Assembly (NCBI GenBank): GCA_025175895.1 | Contig: CM046003.1 | Location: forward strand, 47,176,335 to 47,240,334 | DNA length: 64,000 nt | Origin: Wurfbainia villosa | Lineage: Eukaryota; Streptophyta; Magnoliopsida; Zingiberales; Zingiberaceae | Direction: 5' to 3' | Shown: piece after piece, positions 34,021-47,122 of the stretch | Layout: each line of letters starts with the position of its first letter | How positions within the stretch are numbered: the first letter of the stretch is position 1 | The notes under the pieces: generated by a model | The model's input: only the letters and a program-made list of their open reading frames with translations | Told to the model about the DNA's origin: nothing | The model's database searches: none | Program-made: the position numbers and the translations under genes

Positions 34021-35016
34021 ATGATGTCTTTGAATTGAGTTCCATTTTGGATTTGAATAAATTGACTGGGTCGAACTTCTTGGACTGACTTAGAAACTTG
34101 AGAATTGTTCTCAAGGTTGAAAAGCTTGCAAATATCCTCGAAGAGTCTCTTCCCACCCGTCCTAGTGACAATGCAACTCTGGACCAATTGTTGGCCTATT
34201 AGAAATATGTGACTGATTCTGAAATGGTGAGTTGCATCATGCTAGCCACGATGGTACCTGAGCTGTGGAAGCAGCATGAGCATATGGATGCTCATACCAT
34301 AGTCTTTCATCTTTATGAGTTGGTTTATGAGTAAGTGAGATTCGAATGGTTCAAAATCTCCAAGCTCCTCTTCACCTCTGAGATGCAAGAGGGTTCATCT
34401 GTGGTACTGCTCAACATGCTGAAGATTGTGGAGCCTTCTGAGAAGCATGAGCAGGGGACGGTGCTATTAGTTGATTCCTCGAAGAAAGGTTCTAAGAGGA
34501 AGTTAAAGGAATAGTAGAAGGGGAAGAAAAAGGCTAAAAAGGCAGAACTAGCTCAAAAGGGCACTTGCCATCATTATGGCAAGGAGGGCCATTGGCGAAG
34601 TAATTGCAAGATTTATCTTGAGTCCGTACAGAAGAATAAGGCATCGGATGCCCCATCTTCTTCAGATATCTTCGTTATTGATTGTCATTCTATTTCTTCA
34701 AACACTTGGGTATTGGATACTGGGTGTGGCTCACATATATGTAATGACATACATGGCTAAGGAATAGAAGAAGACTCGTCAAGGGAGAGTCAAATTTACG
34801 TGTTGGGAATGGAGCAAAAGTTGTTGCACTCGCCATTGGAACGTATTTGTTGAAACTCCCTACAGGACTTGTCTTAGAACTGGACAATTGCTTTTATGTT
34901 CCTTCGTTGATAAAGAACATCATTTCTATTTCTTATATAAATAGAAATGGTTACCATTTTACGTTTAGTAACAATTATTGTTATATAACTTTGAATGGCG
35001 TACTTTATGGAACTGG
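34021..35016 (+). pseudogene. gag: Interior 1 gag and protease, broken
   Basis: The ATG at 34021 (ATG ATG TCT TTG AAT) meets TGA at the sixth codon. Later frame pieces match Gag (SCIMLATMVPELWKQHEHMD) and then the knuckle, CHHYGKEGHWRSNC at 34566-34607, in which the second cysteine is tyrosine. The protease motif VLDTGCGSHICND follows, with one base missing from the GGGCTAAGG stretch just after. The region ends at the deletion junction near 35017-35022, after NGVLYGTGT. Confidence 0.82.
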
Positions 35017-35901
35017 AACTTTTAGGAAAAGGATATTTCAGTCTTACAGTCAGTTAAGATTTGGTTGTTCAAGACATTCTCCATGAAAGACCTGGGAGAA
35101 GCAACCTACATCCTCGGGATTAAGATCTATAGAGATAGATCGAAATAGTTGCTTGGTCTTTCGTAGTCTACATATATAGACCGAGTGCTAAAGAGGTTTA
35201 GCATGTCGGAATCAAGAAAGGTTTCCTACCCATCAGGCATGGGATACATCTTTCGAAGTATATGTGTCCGCGCACAGAAGACGAGAGGATTTACATGAGT
35301 AAGATTCCCTATGCATCCGCAATAGGATCTATCATGTATACTATGTTATGTACGAGGCCCGATGTATCGTATGCTCTGAGTGTCACGAGCAGATACCAGT
35401 CTGATCTAGGAATGGATCATTGGGTGACTATTAAAATGATTCTTAAGTACTTAAAAAGAACTAAGGATGCGTTCCTAATATATGGAGAAGGGTACATGGT
35501 GATACGTGGGTATACGGATGCCAGCTCCAGACAAACAAGGATGATTCCATGTCTCGTATTCACCGGGAATGGAGGCGCAATAAGTTGGAAAGGTTCCAAG
35601 CTTGACACTATAGTGGATTCTGCCACTAAGGCAGAATACATTGCAGCTTTGGAAGCAGCAAAGGAAGCGGTTTGGATCAAGATGTTCATCTCTGAACTTG
35701 ATGTGGTCTCATCATCGATCCAATCATGTGCTTCGCCGCTATCATCTGATCAGCGAGATCATCAGTAGGAGGGAAATACAAATTGAGAAAATCCCCACTG
35801 AAAGGAACTTAGCGGATCCTTTGACTAAGGCATTACCTCAAAGTAAGTTTGAGGGTCATGTTAGAGCTTATGGTATTGGATACAGTAGCGATTGGCATTA
35901 G
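35017..35901 (+). pseudogene. pol: Interior 1 RT/RNase H remnant after deletion
   Basis: Immediately after the protease the sequence jumps to the RT region just downstream of YVDD (AGGAAAAGGATATTTCAG), losing integrase and the RT active site: about 1.79 kb relative to interior 4 (58455-60244). The rest is readable in pieces, 35262-35768 (IPYASAIGSIMY to TKAEYIAALEAAKEAVW) and to DWH at 35901. Confidence 0.85.
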
Positions 35902-35915
35902 GCCAAGTGATAGTT

Positions 35916-38136
35916 TGTTAGTGATATATGAGAGATGTCCTAAGGCAATCACCTTATATTTGAACCATTTATATGATAAATGAAGATTCACTATTTGAGT
36001 ATACATATTTTCATGTATTTGATTAGATCTTAAACACATTTATTGAATGTCCACGATACGATTCATAGCATGAGAGAATTTGTGATTGGATCACAACTAG
36101 TGAGTATCTCTACATGTGTAATTGTTTTGTATCGGAATTATCCCTAGTCGATGAATTGATGGATTTGAACACCATTGTTTCTGTCGAGACTAGCATGAGG
36201 TATACTACTTGGTGTATCCAAGCAGCTGATTCTTATTGGCTGGAGATATTGTGATGTCCGGAGTTAATCATGGATGCTAGTTATGGTAACTAGTTCATTG
36301 GAGTGACCAGCCATAAGACTTCATATGGTTCTCTGCATATATAGATATGTCAATGAAGTTCTTACTGCAGTTTAAGTGTGATGTTCCTTTGACTTGCGGT
36401 ATTCAAGTCATCTTGATCATAAAGACTTATGCTTTGACATCTTAAGCAAGCATCTCTAAGGAGATGTGGACTCGGGATGATTGGGTATAAGTCGAAGTGA
36501 TCGAAGGTGTTTGAATAGCCTATAAAGGATTCACCACTCCTTGCGAGGAGATGTATACCCATGGCCTCTCATCGGATTGTTACTAAAGTCTTTGGCCAAA
36601 GCATTACATGTTTAGAGTAAGGTACTCTTCGATACATGTGCAGTAACTAGAATCCGTAGGACGAGGAAATGATACTTGGGCTAGGTGTGACGTAGTAAGC
36701 CTAGTGGGGAATGACACTATAGACCATGTCCTGAACCAAGTGGGTATAAGATGAGTGAAGGGAATGGGGCACGATTCATTCGAGCTATTGAAGGGTTTCA
36801 AAAATAGTTTTAGATCAACCGTTGATCTTTTCGGATAATTGGGGATCATGATGTACTACTAGGTGCCACTGATGATCGTTCTATAATTAATGGTTAATTA
36901 TAGACGGTCCAACATAAACCAAGAACCTATTTGGTCACACGCACAACGAACGTAATCCGAAGGATTTAAAACGAGCTTGAGAATTAGATTCTCAGACCGA
37001 GAGAAACTAGGTTTGGTTGGACCAAACATGGAGCGAGCATGAAATCGTTTTAGTCGCAATGGAAGCATGGATGGGCCGTGTCTTATGAAGACATGATGGA
37101 TGAACCAAATTGGTTTGGTTCTAATCCAATGGAGGAGAATAAACCAAAGGGTTCGGTTTGTTTTAAACGAATAAACCAAAGTTAGTTCGGTTCATTTTAA
37201 CTTAAAATAAACTATCATGGTTTAGTTTATTTTAACTTAAATTAATTAAGTGGGTTAACGGGCTTTTGGTTATGATTCGATAACCATTAAGAGAATTTGT
37301 TCTCTATAAAATAGGGCTTAAGGGTTTTGTTAAGCCCTAATCAAAATCCTTGCAACCCTAAGTTGTCGCCCCTCCTTCTCCTTGTGAAGTCGGCGCCAAC
37401 CCTCTTGCCGCTGCCCACCACCACCCAAGCTCCTTGTCGGCGTCCAACAGCTGCCGTCTTCTCCCCTTGCCAGGGTCGAGCTGCTGCCGGAAGAGCTCCG
37501 GTGATCTCCTTTGGGTTCGGCAACAAGGTGAGCTTCAACCTTACTTTTTGGCCGACCCCTATTCCTCCACCAAAGCTATCCAGTTTTCAGGACAGCTTGT
37601 TTCCTTCTCGTTGGAGCATTGTTTGGACGACGTTTGGTGCTCCGACAGTGGTATCCTTGCCGGGGATTCGATCTTCGGTAATCCTCATAGGCGGAGGACG
37701 AAGGATTCATCAAACGGTTGACGAATACCTCTCCGGAGAAGCGAGTTTTTGAGGACTCGTTTTGGATCCGAATTTTGATTCGGATCGTGATCTTCTCTCG
37801 ATCACATTGTCTTCAACACGAGGCTAGTAACCAATACGAAGATGAGGCTCATGACTTTGTGAAGTCATCCCAAAGATACTTGGCGTGGATACGGATAGAG
37901 ACGATTCTAGCGAGAATCGTTCCGGTTGATGTCTTTCCCGCTACACGTAATACGTCCGGTATAAATAGTATAAATTTCTTTTTATTGCAAAATTTGAATT
38001 TATGGTTATGTCTACACATGTTGTACTATGCATGCGTATGATTGTGTGTTGTAATAAATAAGATTTATTATTTTATTCCTTCGTACATGTTTACGAAACA
38101 TGTTCGAACACACACTGCGCGTGTCTAAACCCAACA
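35916..38136 (+). repeat. B array LTR2, hybrid (2,221 bp)
   Basis: Its first about 1.55 kb shares diagnostic variants with LTR3 (TATATTTGAACC, TTGTTTTGTATCGG, ACTACTTGG, GGACTCGGG, CACTGATGATCG). Its last about 0.65 kb shares LTR1 variants (GAAGAGCTCC, AAGCTATCCAG with AGGACAGCTT, TTGGAGCAT). The switch lies at about 37465-37500. TATA box 37305-37313. The PPT before it is damaged (AAGTGATAGTT), as before LTR3. Confidence 0.88.
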
Positions 38137-39424
38137 AAGAGTATAAGAGCCTGTTGTGTTTCGACATAATCGTAAAATTGTTTTGCGATAGTCATAATGA
38201 TATTTCTGGAAATTTTCTACTTTTGGAAAGTTAGAAGTATTTATGGAAATTTTTCAATTTTGGAAAGTCTAGAAGTATTTATGGAAATCTTCTACTTTTG
38301 GAAAGTTGGAAGTATTTATGGAAATTGATATTTTCCATAAATAAAAAATTTGATTAGATTTTGGAAATTTGTTTCCTAATTTAATCATGGTTTGATTTGG
38401 GAAATCAAATCTTTAAATATTTTATTTCCATAAGTAGTTTTGATGGTTTAGGAAATTGGTTTCCTAAATTGACTTTCCTTAATCAACTATTTCCACAAAT
38501 AAAATATGTGATTAGATTTGGAAATTTGTTTCCTAATTTAATCATAATTTGATTTGGAGAATCAAATCTTAAATATATTTTATTTCCATAAATAGTTATG
38601 ACTATAAGGAAATTTTGTACATGACATAATTGTATGCTATGTGATTGCATTAGATGCATATCATTATGTCATGCGTGTCATGACATGTAGATGTATACCA
38701 TGTATGTCATGCCATATAGATAATAGTTATTTGCATGCAAATAGGATGAGACATAAAATCCCTAACTCAATATTAAAACCTACACCTTCCATTAATATGG
38801 TTAGAACCAGAGTTCCGTTTCTTGTTTGGGTTGTTGGACTCTCTCCAAGCCCGGCTCGAACCCGAATATGTTCAAACAATGGAATAGTTTAATACTAATA
38901 TGGTAAGAGTCAGAGGTCAATCATTAGCTTTGGTTGTTGGACTCTCTCCAAGTTGGGCTAATTGGTTGAATGCGCTCTAACCATATTAAAACTATTTCTC
39001 GATTAATGGGTTGGCTTTAACCTGGAGCATCGGCTTGTTGGACTCTCTCCAAGGTCGATGTAAAGGGAGGTGAAGTTGGGTGCTATGCATATGATGCATA
39101 CTTGTTAATGTGTTAACAACCCGATGTATGTGCGAACATTCAATTAGTTGATAGCACATTGTGATAGTTGCATATACGTGATATGCAATAGGTATATTTG
39201 ATACCTACCATCGTAGTTATGAATGGCTTGTTGGACTCTCTCCAAGGTTGTTCATATCTATGATGGATATCAGCCCATTCGGAGATGGACCTACGATCTC
39301 CCGAAGTGATTTTGGGGTTTTTAAAATTCGAAAAATGAATGGGATTTATGAATGTATATTGATGCATTTTAAATCATCTTTCTCATATATGCTTGTTTTG
39401 TATTTCTAAGTTAATCTATTGATC
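38137..39424 (+). other. Interior 2 PBS and leader
   Basis: Nearly identical to the interior 1 leader, including the four hairpin repeats (about 38831, 38934, 39035 and 39228). The PBS region is disturbed (AAAGAGTATAAGAGCCTG) and the LTR end before it lacks several CG-rich bases present in LTR1. Confidence 0.86.
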
Positions 39425-40420
39425 ATGATGTCTTTGAATTGAGTTCCATTTTGGATTTGAATAAATTGACTGGGTCGAACTTCTTGGACTGGCTTAGAAT
39501 CTTTAGAATTGTTCTCAAGGTTGAAAAGCTTGCAAATATCCTCGAAGAGTCTCTTCCCACCCGTCCTAGTGACAATGCAACTCTGGACCAATTGTTGGCC
39601 TATTAGAAATATGTGACTGATTCTGAAATGGTGAGTTGCATCATGCTAGCCACGATGGTACCTGAGCTGTGGAAGCAGCATGAGCATATGGATGCTCATA
39701 CCATAGTCTTTCATCTTTATGAGTTGGTTGATGAGTAAGTGAGATTCGAATGGTTCGAAATCTCCAAGCTCCTCTTCACCTCTGAGATGCAAGAGGGTTC
39801 ATCTGTGGTACTGCTCAACATGCTGAAGATTGTGGAGCCTTCTGAGAAGCATGAGCAGGGGACGGTGCTATTAGTTGATTCCTCGAAGAAAGGTTCTAAG
39901 AGGAAGTTAAAGGAATAGTAGAAGGGGAAGAAAAAGGCTAAAAAGTCAGAACTAGCTCAAAAGGGCACTTGCCATCATTATGGCAAGGAGGGCCATTGGC
40001 GAAGAAATTGCAAGATTTATCTTGAGTCCGTACAGAAGAATAAGGCATCGGATGCCCCATCTTCTTCAGATATCTTCGTTATTGATTGTCATTCTATTTC
40101 TTCAAACACTTGGGTATTGGATACTGGGTGTGGCTCACATATATGTAATGACATACATGGCTAAGGAATAGAAGAAGACTCGTCAAGGGAGAGTCAAATT
40201 TACGTGTTGGGAATGGAGCAAAAGTTGTTGCACTCGCCATTGGAACGTATTTGTTGAAACTCCCTACAGGACTTGTCTTAGAACTGGACAATTACTTTTA
40301 TGTTCCTTCGTTGATAAAGAACATCATTTCTATTTCTTATATAAATAGAAATGGTTACCATTTTATGTTTAGTAACAATTGTTGTTATATAACTTTGAAT
40401 GGCGTACTTTATGGAACTGG
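39425..40420 (+). pseudogene. gag: Interior 2 gag and protease, broken
   Basis: Near-copy of interior 1 with the same early TGA, the same stop after GELVDE-like sequence, the same TAG pair before the lysine-rich segment, and the CHHYGKEGHWRRNC knuckle with the second cysteine lost. It ends at the same deletion junction (about 40421-40427). Confidence 0.83.
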
Positions 40421-41306
40421 AACTTTTAGGAAAAGGATATTTCAGTCTTACAGTCAGTTAAGATTTGGTTGTCCAAGACATTCTCCATGAAAGACCTGGG
40501 AGAAGCAACCTACATCCTCGGGATTAAGATCTATAGAGATAGATCGAAATAGTTGCTTGGTCTTTCGTAGTCTACATATATAGACCGAGTGCTAAAGAGG
40601 TTTAGCATGTCGGAATCCAAGAAAGGTTTCCTACCCATCAGGCATGGGATACATCTTTCGAAGTATATGTGTCCGCGCACAGAAGACGAGAGGATTTACA
40701 TGAGTAAGATTCCCTATGCATCCGCAATAGGATCTATCATGTATACTATGTTATGTACGAGGCCCGATGTATCGTATGCTCTGAGTGTCACGAGAAGATA
40801 CCAGTCTGATCTAGGAATGAATCATTGGGTGACTATTAAAATGATTTTTAAGTACTTAAAAAGAACTAAGGATGCGTTCCTAATATATGGAGAAGGGTAC
40901 ATGGTGATACGTGGGTATACGGATGCCAGCTCCAGACAGACAAGGATGATTCCATGTCTCGTATTCACCGGGAATGGAGGCGCAATAAGTTGGAAAGGTT
41001 CCAAGCTTGACACTATAGTGGATTCTGCCACTAAGGCAGAATACATTGCAGCTTTGGAAGCAGCAAAGGAAGCGGTTTGGATCAAGATGTTCATCTCTGA
41101 ACTTGATGTGGTCTCATCATCGATCCAAACATGTGCTTCGCCGCTATCATCTGATCAGTGAGATCATCAGTAGGAGGGAAATACAAATCGAGAAAATCTC
41201 CACTGAAAGGAACTTAGCGGATCCTTTGACTAAGGCATTACCTCAAAGTAAGTTTGAGGGTCATGTTAGAGCTTATGGTATTGGATACAGTAGCGATTGG
41301 CATTAG
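40421..41306 (+). pseudogene. pol: Interior 2 RT/RNase H remnant after deletion
   Basis: Same integrase and RT deletion as interior 1. The piece 40589-41161 is open (LKRFSMSESKKGF to SELDVVSSSIQ), longer than in interior 1 because that copy lacks one base near 35213. The C-terminus is at 41306. Confidence 0.85.
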
Positions 41307-41320
41307 GCCAAGTGATAGTT

Positions 41321-43552
41321 TGTTAGTGATATATGAGAGATGTCCTAAGGCAATCACCTTATATTTGAACCATTTATATGATAAATGAAGATTCACTATT
41401 TGAGTATACATATTTTCATGTATTTGATTAGATCTTAAACACATTTATTGAATGTCCACGATACGATTCATAGCATGAGAGAATTTGTGATTGGATCACA
41501 ACTAGTGAGTATCTCTACATGTGTAATTGTTTTGTATCGGAATTATCCCTAGTCGATGAATTGATGGATTTGGACACCATTGTTTCTGTCGAGACTAGCA
41601 TGAGGTATACTACTTGGTGTATCCAAGCAGCTGATTCTTACTGGCTGGAGATATTGTGATGTCCGGAGTTAATCGTGGATGCTAGTTATGGTAACTAGTT
41701 CATTGGAGTGACCAACCCTAAGACTTCATATGGTTCTCTGCATATATAGATATGTCAATGAAGTTCTTACTGCAGTTTAAGTGTGATGTTCCTTTGACTT
41801 GCAGTATTCAAGTCATCTTGATCATAAAGACTTATGCTTTGACATCTTAAGCAAGCATCTCTAAGGAGATGTGGACTCGGGATGATTGGGTATAAGTCGA
41901 AGTGATCGAAGGTGTTTGAATAGCCTATAAAGGATTCACCACTCCTTGCGAGGAGATGTATACCCATGGCCTCTCGTCGGATTGTTACTAAAGTCTTTGG
42001 CCAAAGCATTACATGTTTAGAGTAAGGTACTCTTCGATACATGTGCAGTAACTAGAATCCGTAGGATGAGGAAATGATACTTGGGCTAGGTGTGACGTAG
42101 TCAGCCTAGTGGGGAATGACACTATAGACCATGTCCTGAACCAAGTGGGTATAAGATGAGTGAAGGGAATGGGGCACGATTCATTCGAGCTACTGAAGGG
42201 TTTCAAAAATAGTTTTAGATCAACCGTTGATCTTTTCGGATAATTGGGGATCATGATGTACTACTAGGTGCCACTGATGATCGTTCTATAATTAATGGTT
42301 AATTATAGACGGTCCAACATAAACCAAGAACCTATTTGGTCACACGCACAACGAACGTAATCCGAAGGATTTAAAACAAGCTTGAGAATTAGATTCTCAG
42401 ACCGAGAGAAACTAGGTTTGGTTGGACCAAACATGGAGCGAGCATGAAATCATTTTAGTCGCAATGGAAGCATGGATGGGCCGTGTCTTATGAAGACATG
42501 ATGGATGAACCAAATTGTTTTGGTTCTAATCCAATGGAGGAGAATAAACCAAAGGGTTCGGTTTGTTTTAAACGAATAAACCAAAGTTAGTTCGGTTCAT
42601 TTTAACTTAAAATAAACTATCATGGTTTAGTTTATTTTAACTTAAATTAATTAAGTGGGTTAACGGGCTTTTGGTTATGATTCGATAACCATTAAGAGAA
42701 TTTGTTCTCTATAAAATAGGGCTTAAGGGTTTTGTTAAGCCCTAATCAAAATCCTTGCAACCCTAAGTTGTCGCCCCTCCTTCTCCTTGTGAAGTCGGCG
42801 CCAACCCTCTTGCCGCTGCCCACCACCACCCAAGCTCCTTGTCGGCGTCCAACAGCTGCCGTCTTCTCCCTTTGCCGAGGTCGAGCTGCTGCCGGAAGTG
42901 CTCCGGTGATCTCCTTTGTGTTCGGCAACAAGGTGAGCTTCAACCTTCCTTTTTGGCCGACCCCTATTCCTCCACCAAAGCTGTTCAGTTTTCTGGACAG
43001 CTTATTTCCTTCTCGTCAGAGCGTCGTTTGGACGACGTTTGGAGCTCCGACAGCGGTAGCCTTGCCGGGGATTCGATCTCCAGTAATCCTCATAGGTGGA
43101 GGACAAAGGATTCGTCAAACGATTGACGAATACCTCTCTGGAGAAGCGAGTTTTTGAGGACTCGTTTTGGATCTGTATTCTGAATCGGATCGTGATCTTC
43201 TCTCGATCACATCGTCTTCAACACGAGGCTTGTAACCCGTACGAAGACGAGGCTCATGACTTTGTGATGTCATCCCGAAGATACTCGACGTGGATACGGA
43301 TAGAGACGATTCTAGCGAGAATCGTTCCGATTGATGCCTTTCCCGCTACACGTGATACGTCAGGTATACATAGTATAAATTTCCTTTTATTGCAAAATTT
43401 GAATTTACGGTTATGTCTACACATGTTGTACTATGCATGCGTGTGATGTGAGTGTTGTAATAAATTAGATTTATTATTTTATTCCTTCCGCTGTGCACAT
43501 GTTTACGAAACATGTTCGAGCACACACTCGTCGCGGTGCCGGAAACCCAACA
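41321..43552 (+). repeat. B array LTR3 (2,232 bp)
   Basis: Starts TGTTAGTGATATATGAGAG, ends GGAAACCCAACA. TATA box 42710-42718. The leader hairpin has one arm mismatch (AAGCTGTTCAG / CTGGACAGCTT). It is the apparent donor of the front of LTR2. Confidence 0.92.
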
Positions 43553-44842
43553 GTGGTATCAGAGCCCAGGTTGTGTTTCAAAATAATCGTAAAATGGTTT
43601 TGCGATAGTCATAATGATATTTCTGGAAATTTTCTACTTTTGGAAAGTTAGAAGTATTTATGGAAATTTTTCAATTTTAGAAAGTCTAGAAGTATTTATG
43701 GAAATCTTCTACTTTTGAAAAGTTGGAAGTATTTATGGAAATTGATATTTTCCATAAATAAAAAATTTGATTAGATTTTGGAAATTTGTTTCATAATTTA
43801 ATCATGATTTGATTTGGGAAATCAAATCTTTAAATATTTTATTTTCATAAGTAGTTTTGATGATTTAGGAAATTAGTTTCCTAAATTGACTTTTCTTAAT
43901 CAACTATTTTCACAAATAAAATATGTGATTAGATTTGGAAATTTGTTTCCTAATTTAATCATAATTTGATTTGGAGAATCAAATCTTAAACATATTTTAT
44001 TTCCATAAATAGTTATGACATATAAGGAAATTTTGTACATGACATAATTGTATGACATGTAATTGCATTAGATGCATATCATTATGCCATGCATGTCGTG
44101 ACATGTAGATGTATGCCATGTATGCCATGCCATGTAGATAATAGTTATTTGCATGCAAAGAGGATGAGACACAAAAACCCTAACTCAATATTAAAGCCTA
44201 CACCTTCTATTAATATGGTTAGAACCAGAGTTCCGTTTCTTGTTCGGGTTGTTGGACTATCTCCAAGCCCGGCTCGAACCCGAACATGTTCAAACCATGG
44301 AATAGTTTAATACTAATATGGTAAGAGTCAGAGGTCAATCGTTAGCTTTGGTTGTTAGACTCTCTCCAAGCCGGGCTAATTGGTTGAATGCGCTCTAACC
44401 ATATTAAAACTATTTCTCAATTAATGGGTTGGCTTTAACCTAGAGCATCAGCTTGTTGGACTCTCTCCAAGGTCGATGTAAAGGGAGGTGAAGTTGGGTG
44501 CTATGCATATGATGCATACTTGTTAATGTGTTAACAACCCGATATATGTGTGAACATTTAATTAGTTGATAGCACATTGTGATAGTTTCATATACGTGAT
44601 ATTGAATCGGTATATTTGATACCTACCATCATAGTTATGAAAGGCTTGTTGGACTCTCTCCAAGGTTGTTCATATCTATGATGGATATCAGCCCATTCGG
44701 AGATGGACCTACGATCTCTCGAAGTGATTTTGGGGTTTTTAAAATTCAAAAAATGAAGGAGATTTATGAATGTATATTGATGCATTTTAAATCATCTTTC
44801 TCATATATGCTTATTTTGTATTTCTAAGTTAATCTATTGATC
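43553..44842 (+). other. Interior 3 PBS and leader
   Basis: Intact PBS GTGGTATCAGAGCCCAGG at 43553-43570. The AT-rich tandem block lies at 43610-43990, and four hairpin repeats near 44250, 44354, 44455 and 44646. The first has loop CTATC and the second an arm change (TTAGA); the others are TTGGA-CTCTC-TCCAA. Confidence 0.88.
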
Positions 44843-45448
44843 ATGATGTCTTTGAATTGAGTTCCATTTTGGATTCGAATAAATTGACTGGGTCGAACTT
44901 CTTGGGACTGGCTTAGAAACTTGAGAATTGTTCTCAAGGTTGAAAAGCTTGCAAATGTCCTCGAAGAGTCTCTTCCCACCCGTCCTAGTGACAATGTAAC
45001 TCTGGACCAATTGTTGGCCTATTAGAAACATGTGACTGATTCTGAAATGGTTAGTTGCATCATGCTAGCCATGATGGTACCTGAGCTGTGGAAGCAGCAT
45101 GAGCATATGGATGCTCATACCATAGTCTTTCATCTTTATGAGTTGGTTGATGAGTAAGTGAGATTCGAAAGGTTCGAAATCTCCAAGCTCCTCTTCACCT
45201 CTGAGATGCAAGAGGGTTCATCTGTGGTACTGCTCAACATGCTGAAGACTGTGGAGCCTTCTAAGAAGCATGAGCAGGGGACGGTGCTATTAGTTGATTC
45301 CTCGAAGAAAGGTTCTATGAGGAAGTCAAAGGAACAGTAGAAGGGGAAGAAAAAGGCTAAAAAGGTAGAACTAGCTCAAAAGGGCACTTGCCATCGTTAT
45401 GGCAAGGAGGGCCATTGGCGAAGAAATTGCAAGATTTATCTTGAGTCC
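44843..45448 (+). pseudogene. gag: Interior 3 gag, broken
   Basis: The ATG at 44843 is followed by the same TGA sixth codon as the other array units. Later pieces MVPELWKQHEHMDAHT, FEISKLLFTSEMQEGSSVVLLNML and the lysine-rich tail are readable. The knuckle is CHRYGKEGHWRRNC, with the second cysteine replaced by tyrosine. A TAG after KSKEQ is shared with the other units. Confidence 0.82.
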
Positions 45449-47122
45449 GTGAAGAAGAATAAGGCATCGGATGGCCCATCTTCTTCAGATATCTTCATTA
45501 TTGATTGTCATTCTATTTCTTTAAACACTTGGGTATTGGATACTGGGTGTGGCTCACATATATGTAATGACATACATGGGCTAAGGAATAGAAGAAGACT
45601 CGTCAAGGGAGAGTCAAATTTATGTGTGTGGAATGGAGCAAAGGTTGTTGCACTCGCCATTGGAACGTATTTGTTGAAACTCCCTACAAGACTTGTCTTA
45701 GAATTGGACAATTGCTTTTATGTTCCTTCGTTGATAAAGAACATCATTTCTATTTCTTGTATAAATAGAAATGGTTACCATTTGACGTTTAGTAACAATT
45801 GTTGTTATATAACTTTGAATGGCGTACTTTATGGAACTGGAATTTTGAGCAATGACATTTATACGTTGGACGTACCCAGTGACATTTTCAAAATCGAAGT
45901 GAGCAACAAGTGTGCTCGAAAGGATAATCAATTAGACTCTTACATGTGGCATTGTCGTCTTGGCCATGTAAGCAAAAAATGCATGTCCGAATTACACCGA
46001 TGAGGAATTTTGGAATCGTTTGAATTGGATTCATACAATACATGCGAATCATGCTTAAAAGGTAAGATGACTAAGTTACCTTTTACCAGAAAAGGTGAAC
46101 GAGTGGGAGAGTTACTAGGTCTAATACATACTGATGTATGTGGACCTATGTCAACTCAAGCTTTAGGAGGCTATAGCTACTTCATTACCTTCATCGATGA
46201 TCACTCACAATTTGGGTATGTGTTCTTGATGAAACACAAGTCTGAAGCCTTTGAAAGGTTCAAAGAATTCAAAAATGAAGTAGGGAAACAACATGACAAG
46301 AGTATTAAAATACTTCGATCGGATCGAGGTGGTGAATACTTAAGTCAAGAGTTTCTTGATTATCTAAGAGACAATGGTATATTGTCTCAATGGACCCCGC
46401 CATATACACCACAGTATAATGGTGTATCTGAGTGGCGTAACTGGACCTTGTTGGACATGGTCAGGTCAATGATGAATCATGCGAATCTTCCCAAGTCCTT
46501 TCGGGGATATGCACTTCAGACAGCTATTTACTTGTTAAACAGAATGCCAACCAAGGTAGTCTCTACTACTCCATATGAGATATGGAATAGTAAGAAACCT
46601 CATGTATCTTACTTAAAGATATGTGGTTGTCTTGCTTATGTGAAGCGGACTGTATCAGACAAATTGGATGCTAAGTCTGATAAATGTCTATTTATTGGAT
46701 ACCCTAAGGAAAAAAGGGGTTACCAATTCTATCATCCTGTGGAACAAAATGTGTTTGTTTTAAGGCATGCTGTGTTTCTAGAGAAAGATTTTCTCTTGCA
46801 AGAAAATAGTGGGAGTGTCGTCGAGCTTGAGGAGGCTCGAGAGACACAAATAGACATTGATGAGATACCTGGTGAAGCACAACAGCCGATAAGTAATAGT
46901 GATGAGCAATCGGCTGGACCTATTGAAACACCACATCTTCGTAGATCTGGTAGAACACACATTATTCCTGAGAGATATGGATTTCTCGTAAGTGAATCGA
47001 ACGATGTGTTACTCATTGATGATGAGGAGCCTACCAGTTATGAAGAAGTTCTGACAAGTTCAGAAAGGGATAAGTGGCTTGAAGCCATGAAGTCGGAAAT
47101 AGATTCCATGTATGAAAATTAA
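45449..47122 (+). pseudogene. pol: Interior 3 protease and integrase, one stop
   Basis: Open from 45449 to a TGA near 46001-46003 (a TGT cysteine in B1, HRCGILES), then open in the same frame to 47122. Protease DTG (VLDTGCGSHICND) is present. Integrase keeps CESC, HTDVCG, RSDRGGEY and NGVSEWRN, so the D-D-E residues are present, although arginines next to the last E are changed to tryptophan. The piece ends at a TAA after DSMYEN, a CAA in interior 4, within the RT N-terminal region. Confidence 0.87.

Noticed and set aside
35417..35689. Minus-strand ORFs opposite RNase H (35417-35689, 40822-41094, 53474-53728)
   Set aside because: Shadows of the RNase H reading frame on the other strand.
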